A DNA stretch of 5,212 nt from Candidatus Brocadiaceae bacterium (GTDB taxonomy: Bacteria; Planctomycetota; Brocadiia; SM23-32), in assembly GCA_003551785.1 (NCBI GenBank), contig PUNP01000292.1, forward strand, positions 1 to 5,212. The letters run 5' to 3'. The translations under genes were made by a program, and so were the position numbers. A model generated the notes under the pieces. It was not told where the DNA came from, did not search any database, and saw nothing but the letters and a program-made list of their open reading frames with translations. Positions within the stretch are counted from its first letter, which is position 1. Each line of letters starts with the position of its first letter. Below, in pieces: positions 1 to 5,212 of the stretch.

Positions 1-130
1 CGTGATTGGCGGCATCCAATCTCTTATTCACTCCGTGGAACCCCTCGTTAACTTGAGTCCGAATGTCCACTAAAGTTTTCTTCACCCAGTCTATGTCGTT
101 AGTATTTTTCACGGTTTTTTTATCATCCAT
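1..130 (-). CDS. Small helical protein, 5' part only (cut by left window edge)
   Basis: The ATG at 130-128 opens a frame of 43 codons that is still open at the left edge, so only the N-terminus is visible. An in-frame TGA at 148-146 lies six codons upstream, so this ATG is the only ordinary start available. The product begins MDDKKTVKNT and then forms an amphipathic helix from W15, with hydrophobic residues V16, L20, I23, V27, F31, V34 and L38 in roughly coiled-coil spacing. No signal peptide or membrane segment appears in the visible part. No Shine-Dalgarno sequence precedes the ATG, and a perfect extended -10 sits so close that the transcript may be leaderless. Short proteins with such an N-terminal helix occur in phage lysis cassettes (XhlA-like, holin-associated) and among small tail proteins, but the visible sequence does not decide between these. 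I am confident that it is a gene; its function is unknown. Confidence 0.7.
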   Translation of the reverse strand, partial: MDDKKTVKNTNDIDWVKKTLVDIRTQVNEGFHGVNKRLDAANH

Positions 131-139
131 AATGAAACT

Positions 140-148
140 ATTATATCA
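140..148 (-). promoter_or_regulatory. Extended -10 promoter for the small gene, possibly leaderless
   Basis: Read on the minus strand, positions 148-140 are TGATATAAT, an exact match to the bacterial extended -10 consensus TGnTATAAT. No good -35 is seen; the best is TTTAGG at 16-bp spacing, three matches of six, which is acceptable for an extended -10 promoter. The usual spacing would place the start of transcription near 133, only about three bases before the ATG at 130. That would give an almost leaderless mRNA, consistent with the absence of a ribosome binding site. The assignment is from sequence alone. Confidence 0.5.
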
Positions 149-220
149 CAGCCCAAATTTACCTAAAGCTATCGAAGTGTCCTGCCTATCAACTGGAGTT
201 CTATCTAAATCCGAATTTCC

Positions 221-232
221 ATAAAGCTTTAT
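221..232. repeat. 12-bp perfect palindrome overlapping the upstream -10
   Basis: ATAAAGCTTTAT at 221-232 is its own reverse complement. It overlaps the last two bases of the upstream -10 candidate and covers the predicted start of transcription, a position where a repressor site would act. It has no loop and no following U tract in the direction of transcription, so it is not a terminator. Twelve-base AT-rich palindromes also arise by chance. Confidence 0.3.
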
Positions 233-239
233 TATAACA
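231..239 (-). promoter_or_regulatory. Second extended -10 candidate, just past the large gene's stop codon
   Basis: Minus-strand positions 239-231 read TGTTATAAT, again an exact TGnTATAAT match. It lies immediately downstream of the TAA that ends the 1421-residue gene. Transcription from it would start near 224 and give the small gene a leader of roughly 94 bases. No recognisable -35 lies 16-18 bp upstream (GAAAGA at 17 bp). AT-rich intergenic DNA produces such matches by chance more often than coding DNA does, so this is a candidate only. Confidence 0.35.
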
Positions 240-244
240 TAAGA

Positions 245-3200
245 TTAACGAACTCTTTCTAATGTACGTTGTGTGAAATCATCCTCCCCTTGTGGTGCTC
301 TTGGCGCTTGTTGAACAGGCTCTGGGTCTGGCCGTAACACAGAACCATCAAGTATATCAAACAGATAATCCACAGCACCTTGTGTGCCTCTTTCTTCATA
401 AGCACGAAGAAACTCAGGGCTAAACCTACTCAAGGTATCTCCACTGAATGGGGGGTGTGTTTCAATAATTTCACGAGCTGACATTTCACCCTCCTTGAAT
501 TGTTTTATTAGTTTACGAGCCTCAGAACCCTTTATGTTTCCAGCTCTTAGATGATCTCCAAGTAAGTTCTCTATAGGTGTAGATGCTTCCCATTCAGCTC
601 TGGAAAGAGGTACAAGGTTGTCATCTCTATTGGAGCCCCCAAGTTGTAGTGGTACTACATGGTCAAGAACCATATCTTTTTTAGCACCACGCTCCCGTTT
701 AATCGCCTCTGACTCTCGCAATTCCATTCTTTCAACTATAATAGCCCCGTTATCAACACGCCTAATACTTCTAAAGTCTTCATCTGAGAACAAAATTTCA
801 AACGCACGTTTCGGGTCTGCGCCTACGCCACGAGCCCATAATCCCAAAGCCTCAATGAATGATTTATCATCCATGGTTTCACCATGCTCAAAGGGGTCGT
901 TGCCGTTAGCCGCTTTTCTTCTCCGCTCCATTATATCACCAATCTGCCTGTCAACTTCATCAGTAATGATGATAGCCCCATCACCCCACGTTCTCCCGTA
1001 TTCCATGAGTCTTTGGTATGTCTCCTCCCTCTCTTGTGGGTCTAACTCTTCCATCTTTTCCATTACTAACTGGGCTCTCATTCCATTAGCAATTCCTGTT
1101 CCTCGTAAATCTTCAAGGATAGGGAATTCTTCATTTTCTTGTAGAATATTCATCTGTTTCGCAACGGCTGGGTTACGAGCTGCGATAAGATCAAACTCCT
1201 CAGCGGCTTCATCGGGCTCCAACTTTCTAATACGACGAAGCTCCTTTCTAGCATCTTGTGCAACAATGGAGCCACCTTCCCTAAAGAATTCAATTCCGGC
1301 TCTAGTAGAGTACGGACCCAGTAAAGGTGAGATATACTTGTCTATCCCCTCAACACGAAACATTCTTTGATTTGAACGGTCTGTCATAAAACCATCAGTA
1401 CTGGCTTTCATGCCATCAATGAACCTGTTGAGTGTAGAGGCACCACCTATTCCAGAGAAGCCCATCCCCCACTTTGTCAACTCTCTTCTGAGCGGATCAA
1501 AGTTTCCATGTCGAACATAAGCATCAACACCACGAACAAAAGATGCGGCATCAGAGGCCAAAGCAGAAGCGGGTGGTTGCCCACCAAACCGTGTTCTGTC
1601 GTCCATATTAAGAGCACTACCAAGAATCGGGGTATCTCCAGTGACGCCCACAGAGCCAGCACCGTACTGCAACATCTGTTCTACTTGCTCCCCAACCGCC
1701 GGGACGAAAACGGACGGTCTGAACAGCTTCCTTCCAGTTACGGGCTCAAGGTAAAACTTATCATAGAGATACATTCCTGTGAGCATCATCACAGCTTGAT
1801 TGAAGCGTTCTGTTTTCTCAAGGGGCATACCGCCAGGCATCCCAGCGAGTGTTTTATTAAATCTGTAGAACTCAAATAGATACGTCTGAAAGGGGAAATT
1901 TGTTCTGGCTAATGTACTATTCTGTATAAGTGTTCTGGCCTCTCTGTTGTACCGTGACTGTGAAGCACCAGCAAGCCAGTCTGCTATAAAATCTGCCTGT
2001 CTGCCTTTTATACCCAGCCTACCCGCCATCTCGTACCCAGCACTCGCAGATATACCTGTAAGATTGTACTCCATAGCATCAGCATAAAGTTTCAGGTAAT
2101 CATTTAGAGTGTCGTGCTTTGTTTTCATTATCTTGCCACCCAGGGCCTCGAGGTCACCAGCCCCCGTACTCCCAATACTTTGGCCAGACACTTTTGTCCT
2201 CGGTGAGGGCAACTTCATAACCTGTGCCCTTCGAGCTGAACTCGTAAACCACTTTAAAGAGCCCTTGGCCATATTAAGAGGACCATAAGCAAGTCCTAAA
2301 ACCGGCCTACCACCTGCTGTAGCTCTGGCATTGGCAAGTATAATAGACGATGGTTGCACGAAAGTTGACCAAACAAGGTTGAAGGCAAGTGCTGATGTTG
2401 TTCGTGCCCTGTTTATTGAATCAAGAAACGCACGTTTACGAGAGTCGGGGGTTATGCCAAACATATTATCAAGCCAAGAGGGTTTACCAATCAGATTCTC
2501 TCTTATGTGTCTGTCTATTAAGTTTGATGATTTTGTAAAACCTCTACCCCGTATTACTTCATTAGCGACCTTAACCTGCTCAATCATTGGAGACATAAAC
2601 ACATCATTTGCAACAGCTTCGTGGTATCGTGGGAGTGAATTCCACAGGTTCCATTCGAGGTCTCTGGCGCCAGCATTTCTTTGCAGGGCGTGGGGGTTCT
2701 TACGAGCATTAGGAATAACGAAGTCGAAATTATCTACAATCTCCGTTCGAGGTTGGTTACGAACCTGATTCCAGAAATTAGTGCTTTGAATTGCTTCGGT
2801 GTAGTTTTCCCTAAATGGAATCTCGCTCTTCCCCAGTGAAAGTCTTGTCTTGTTGGCAAACTCTCGGAGTTCATCGTAATGTTTCCTTATCTCATTCCCC
2901 ATCTGTTGAATATTTTCAGGGATGCCACCCTTAACAGCCTCAACAAGGCGTGATTCCTTGCCTCTCACTCTTCTCAAGAACCCAGGTCTAAGCGATGCGT
3001 TAATAGCATCCTCGGAAATGTCAGCCTTTTTTAGAACATCTATAATAGCTTGGCGAGCACCTTTAGATTGTATATCGGCATTTCTGAGACCAAAACCATA
3101 CAGCTTGGATTGTATTCCCGTGGTTTCATTAATAGGCACGTTATATTTCTTTGCTATATTAGAGATTTTCGTAGCCTGTTGTGGCCCAAACTCCTTTACG

Positions 3201-4510
3201 CGAGCGGTGGATTCCAGTGTTTGCCACCCCAACTTAGTAAACGGTCCTAAATCACCATGCTTCGCTATCTGGGTAATAGGTATATTGTCTAACGACAAGA
3301 ATGTATCGTATATGTTAAAAGACTGGCCACCAGCTATACCATCAACCTCCCTAAAGCCATGAAGCTCGAACTCTTTAGGTGCATACACACCTGATTTCCT
3401 TATCGCAGGCTTCTTAGATCCATCACGCATAATTCGGTTTGCAACTATATTCTGTTGTGCTAGTTCACGACCAGCTCCAGTAGCATCAGTACCTGTTTTG
3501 TTTATTTTGTATATTGATACTGGGAAATCTTTAGTAGATGAAGTAGGGAGTGCTTGTGTTGGTAAATCAACTGGTGTTACCTGAGCGGAGCCCGGAGGTG
3601 TTCGCGCGGGAGCCATGCTTCCCTCCATGTTTTTAAGTAGTCGTGTTATCTCACTATCATCAGTTGTCTTTGCAAACAATTGGGCATATCTTGGTATTAA
3701 ATCCTCAGCAAAACCGGCTTCCCTCAAAACCTTAGAGGCAGCATTTTTATTTTTAGCTGCTTTCAGGGGTCCTTGAACAGCGGTAGTGGGAGCTCTTAGT
3801 ACAGAACCAGTGGGCACAAAACTTAGAACATCAAGAGATAAGCCCACAGACTGCCCTAAGCGTGACATAGTTACCGATCTCTTGAGCTCGCCTGGTAGTT
3901 TCTCCCTCATTTTTTGCCACTCCTCATATGCTGGTGTTCCTGGTAGTGCACCTCTGGCAAAAACTTCCGTTATGGCTATATCTTCTGCTTGTTCAGGGGT
4001 AGCCCCGCTTCTTCTTAATGAATTCTTTGAGACATCAATTTTTTCCGTATCTGTTCTCCCTACAAAATAGTGAAGCCCCCCAGCTCTAATATCCGCCGTT
4101 ATTGGAACATCAACGCCTCGTTCACGAGCAGACTTTATCTGCTGACGCTGTTGTGGATCACCTATAAGAAGTCTCCGAGCATCTTGAGTGAAGTCCTGAA
4201 TAGGCTGTGGCAACCTTCTTCGAACTCTCTCAAGGAACCTCGGCTCAGGTGCAGCTTTTATCTCATCACCTGGTAACCCCCTCCTTCGTTGTGCCTCTTG
4301 TATCTCAGGCTGAAAAAACCCTTCCCTTCTAATATGCCTAACCGCAGGTGTGTCAAGTATCATTGGCCTTGTCAACTCTGTGTGAATCTCAAAGTCCCTG
4401 GGAGTTAATCCTCTTCTTTTGGGCTGTTGGGTTGGTTCCAACCCTGTTTTGGGCTGTTGGGTTGGTTCCAACCCTGCCCTTTTCATTACATTTTCAGTAA
4501 AGCTACTCAT
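245..4510 (-). CDS. 1421-residue phage-type large (polyvalent or internal virion) protein with C-terminal HNH-like module
   Basis: This is a complete gene, ATG at 4510-4508 to TAA at 247-245. The start is supported by an AGGA three bases upstream and by overlap with the previous stop; the next Met (M9) has no ribosome site. Regions: residues 13-32, two copies of GLEPTQQPK; 33-210, charged, rich in Arg, Gln and Pro; about 215-235, a mildly hydrophobic stretch (LSLDVLSFVP); about 540-645, helical, including HYDELREFANK and RENYTEAI; about 700-730, hydrophobic, with NLVWSTFVQPSS; about 845-920, aromatic-rich, with FPFQTYLFEFYRF; about 945-1000, Gly/Ala-rich; 1270-1340, HNH-like; the tail is Pro/Gln-rich. 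The 540-1000 order recalls, from memory, large polyvalent proteins of phages and ejected virion proteins of T7 gp16 size. There is no clear transmembrane helix, signal peptide or transglycosylase motif. The likely role is a packaged protein entering the host with DNA, which is inference. A DarB-like antirestriction or other polyvalent protein remains possible. That it is one intact gene is certain. Confidence 0.85.
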   Translation of the reverse strand: MSSFTENVMKRAGLEPTQQPKTGLEPTQQPKRRGLTPRDFEIHTELTRPMILDTPAVRHIRREGFFQPEIQEAQRRRGLPGDEIKAAPEPRFLERVRRRLPQPIQDFTQDARRLLIGDPQQRQQIKSARERGVDVPITADIRAGGLHYFVGRTDTEKIDVSKNSLRRSGATPEQAEDIAITEVFARGALPGTPAYEEWQKMREKLPGELKRSVTMSRLGQSVGLSLDVLSFVPTGSVLRAPTTAVQGPLKAAKNKNAASKVLREAGFAEDLIPRYAQLFAKTTDDSEITRLLKNMEGSMAPARTPPGSAQVTPVDLPTQALPTSSTKDFPVSIYKINKTGTDATGAGRELAQQNIVANRIMRDGSKKPAIRKSGVYAPKEFELHGFREVDGIAGGQSFNIYDTFLSLDNIPITQIAKHGDLGPFTKLGWQTLESTARVKEFGPQQATKISNIAKKYNVPINETTGIQSKLYGFGLRNADIQSKGARQAIIDVLKKADISEDAINASLRPGFLRRVRGKESRLVEAVKGGIPENIQQMGNEIRKHYDELREFANKTRLSLGKSEIPFRENYTEAIQSTNFWNQVRNQPRTEIVDNFDFVIPNARKNPHALQRNAGARDLEWNLWNSLPRYHEAVANDVFMSPMIEQVKVANEVIRGRGFTKSSNLIDRHIRENLIGKPSWLDNMFGITPDSRKRAFLDSINRARTTSALAFNLVWSTFVQPSSIILANARATAGGRPVLGLAYGPLNMAKGSLKWFTSSARRAQVMKLPSPRTKVSGQSIGSTGAGDLEALGGKIMKTKHDTLNDYLKLYADAMEYNLTGISASAGYEMAGRLGIKGRQADFIADWLAGASQSRYNREARTLIQNSTLARTNFPFQTYLFEFYRFNKTLAGMPGGMPLEKTERFNQAVMMLTGMYLYDKFYLEPVTGRKLFRPSVFVPAVGEQVEQMLQYGAGSVGVTGDTPILGSALNMDDRTRFGGQPPASALASDAASFVRGVDAYVRHGNFDPLRRELTKWGMGFSGIGGASTLNRFIDGMKASTDGFMTDRSNQRMFRVEGIDKYISPLLGPYSTRAGIEFFREGGSIVAQDARKELRRIRKLEPDEAAEEFDLIAARNPAVAKQMNILQENEEFPILEDLRGTGIANGMRAQLVMEKMEELDPQEREETYQRLMEYGRTWGDGAIIITDEVDRQIGDIMERRRKAANGNDPFEHGETMDDKSFIEALGLWARGVGADPKRAFEILFSDEDFRSIRRVDNGAIIVERMELRESEAIKRERGAKKDMVLDHVVPLQLGGSNRDDNLVPLSRAEWEASTPIENLLGDHLRAGNIKGSEARKLIKQFKEGEMSAREIIETHPPFSGDTLSRFSPEFLRAYEERGTQGAVDYLFDILDGSVLRPDPEPVQQAPRAPQGEDDFTQRTLERVR
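491..703 (-). other. HNH-like nuclease module within the 1421-residue protein
   Basis: Residues about 1270-1340 contain the signature L-D-H-V-V-P-L-x-L-G-G-S-N followed by D-N-L-V-P-L: D1283, H1284, G1291-G1292, N1294 and N1298. This is the core of the HNH (beta-beta-alpha metal) nuclease family, where the His after Asp is the general base and the Asn in DNL holds the fold. The third signature residue, usually His about eight to nine residues after the Asn, falls on E1306 or W1307, so the motif is not canonical. The continuation (IENLL, then LRAGNIKGSEARKLI) resembles the helical tail of HNH-like proteins that carry a GG-N-L core followed by E-N-x-L and an EA-x-x-LI helix. No zinc-binding Cys pairs are present. 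It is likely DNA-cleaving if active; activity is not proven. Confidence 0.7.
4417..4476 (-). repeat. Perfect 30-bp tandem duplication, each unit holding an inverted repeat
   Basis: Positions 4417-4446 and 4447-4476 are identical base for base. They lie within the large gene and encode GLEPTQQPKT and GLEPTQQPKR (residues 13-32), so the reading frame is kept. Each unit contains the inverted repeat GGGTTGG-TT-CCAACCC (4429-4444 and 4459-4474), giving two strong potential hairpins in the mRNA roughly 35-80 bases after the start codon. The identity implies a recent duplication, probably by replication slippage, or strong selection on the DNA or RNA. A degenerate continuation (RRGLTP) follows. Confidence 0.95.
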
Positions 4511-5212
4511 CTATCCTAAATCGATTACTCACACCAGGCGTTGCCGCCCTATCGGGTACAGGAATAGAGAATCCTGCTTCAGCAAGTTCATCTTGGATTT
4601 CGTCTGTCCTCTTTTGACCAAACTGTTCAAGGATAGCTGGGTTGTCCAATACTTGCTGTGCTTGTGGGGATAGGGATTCACGACCTGTTGCTCGTGGTGT
4701 TACACCTAACTCTTGAATTTCTTGGTTATATGCCTTTTTTAAATCTTCAATCATTTGCGGACTAAATGACATGGCAGCTTGTTCTTGCGCTTGCTGTAGA
4801 AACTCATCAAAGGTGGGGACTTCACCACCAACTGGGTCAGGGCGGGGGGAATCAATAATATCCTGTGCATCACCCCTTGTTATTGTTTTACCAGTTACCT
4901 GCTGAACATGTTGTCGTACATCTGCAGGAGTAGCGTTGGTGTTTTGAGCTACAAAATTCCTTGCAACTTCAAAAGTGGTTTGAGCAGCCTCTGGGATGAC
5001 GGCGCCAGCGGCACGAGCCTTCTCAGCTGCATTCTCTAGGTCATCGTCAACACTAATTCCAGCTTCAGGGGCATTTATCATAAGTTCCATAACCTGCTGT
5101 TTTTCTCCCCTCTCTGTTTCCAATTGGGTCTGCCAATACTGCTGGCTTTGTTGTAACTGTCTTTGTATATCTTGGTCTAGTTCAGAGATCTCTTGCTCAT
5201 TAACTTCTCTAA
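4503..5212 (-). CDS. Q-rich helical protein, probable virion component, 3' part (start beyond right edge)
   Basis: 235 codons plus the TAG at 4505-4503 are visible. The frame has no stop up to the right edge. A TTG at 5123-5121 can be taken as a start, but the 29 codons before it (ending QQSQQYWQTQ) are open and similar in composition to what follows, so the true start most likely lies outside. Visible residues about 10-39 are strikingly Gln-rich (11 of 30) and look like a long helix or coiled coil. Then come an acidic, Ala-rich helical part (about 40-105), a Pro/Gly linker near S121-P130 (RPDPVGG), a second Gln-rich helix (about 135-165), and a polar tail ending FRIDE. There is no membrane segment, signal peptide or catalytic motif. 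It overlaps the large gene by 8 bp, so the two are co-transcribed and probably work together. Composition and position fit a phage internal virion or scaffold-like protein, by inference only; I do not recognise the family. Confidence 0.75.
   Translation of the reverse strand, partial: REVNEQEISELDQDIQRQLQQSQQYWQTQLETERGEKQQVMELMINAPEAGISVDDDLENAAEKARAAGAVIPEAAQTTFEVARNFVAQNTNATPADVRQHVQQVTGKTITRGDAQDIIDSPRPDPVGGEVPTFDEFLQQAQEQAAMSFSPQMIEDLKKAYNQEIQELGVTPRATGRESLSPQAQQVLDNPAILEQFGQKRTDEIQDELAEAGFSIPVPDRAATPGVSNRFRIDE
4514..4517 (-). promoter_or_regulatory. Short-spaced AGGA ribosome site for the large gene
   Basis: Minus-strand AGGA at 4517-4514 lies only three bases before the ATG at 4510, closer than the usual five to nine. 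It sits inside the end of the upstream gene. With the ATGAGTAG overlap (4510-4503), start of the large gene is probably helped by ribosomes terminating on the upstream gene. The site supports M1 over M9 as start. Confidence 0.45.

Noticed and set aside
115..121. Run of seven A residues (minus strand) early in the small gene, a possible frameshift site
   Set aside because: It is read simply as Lys-Lys within GAT AAA AAA ACC; no downstream structure or alternative-frame product is visible, and the rest of the gene is outside the window.
131..244. Rho-independent terminator after the large gene
   Set aside because: I looked for a GC-rich stem followed by a U run on the minus strand and found none; the only palindrome is AT-rich, loop-less and lacks a U tract.
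618..1370. 250-codon open frame on the plus strand opposite the 3' part of the large gene
   Set aside because: It lies wholly antisense to an intact 1421-codon gene, its translation is Ser- and Leu-rich as expected from a mirrored frame, and it shows no recognisable motif.
1477..1879. Open frames on both strands (minus 1477-1662; plus 1508-1879) within the large gene
   Set aside because: They are out of frame or antisense within a continuous coding region that has no sign of interruption.
2331..4276. Several plus-strand open frames of 66-146 codons (2331-2768, 2922-3362, 3050-3250, 3786-4070, 4070-4276)
   Set aside because: All are inside the large minus-strand gene, partly overlap one another, and show no motif; they are mirror frames.
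245..4510. HNH module as a sign of an inserted homing endonuclease gene or intein
   Set aside because: The motif is at the C-terminus of one continuous frame, with no intein splice motifs, no separate start and no interruption of a recognisable host gene.
4419..4673. 84-codon plus-strand frame beginning in the tandem repeat
   Set aside because: Its repeated start (MGCWVGSNPVLGCWVGSNP) is only the antisense reading of the GLEPTQQPK duplication, and it crosses two real minus-strand genes.

Overview
The window looks like part of the late (virion) region of a tailed double-stranded DNA phage or prophage, probably from an uncultured source. All three genes lie on the minus strand and are read from right to left. 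The evidence for a phage is the architecture: one very long, soluble, multi-region protein with a C-terminal HNH-like nuclease module; a tightly overlapping Q-rich, helical upstream gene; a short helical downstream gene; and almost no intergenic DNA. No terminase, portal, capsid, integrase or host gene is visible, so neither host nor phage family can be named.

Layout in transcription order. (1) Positions 5212-4503: the 3' part of a Q-rich gene of unknown function. Its frame stays open past the right edge, so its real start is outside the window. (2) Positions 4510-245: a complete 1421-residue gene whose ATG overlaps the previous stop by 8 bp, implying translational coupling. Its N-terminus carries a perfect 30-bp tandem duplication, its middle resembles the large polyvalent or internal virion proteins of phages, and its C-terminus carries an HNH-like motif. 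(3) Positions 244-131: a 114-bp gap holding two consensus extended -10 elements and a 12-bp palindrome, with no recognisable terminator. (4) Positions 130-1: the first 43 codons of a small protein with an amphipathic helix, cut by the left edge.

Inferred teamwork: a medium helical protein followed by a giant protein recalls the internal or ejected virion proteins of podoviruses (T7 gp14-gp16 have this kind of order and size). These are packaged in the head and enter the cell with the DNA. This rests on size, order and composition, not on a diagnostic motif. The last small gene could begin the next module (lysis or tail), expressed at least partly from its own promoter. I do not see a clearly new biological system. 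The points most worth checking are the nuclease module on a probable virion protein, the hairpin-containing tandem duplication, and the possibly leaderless promoter of the small gene.
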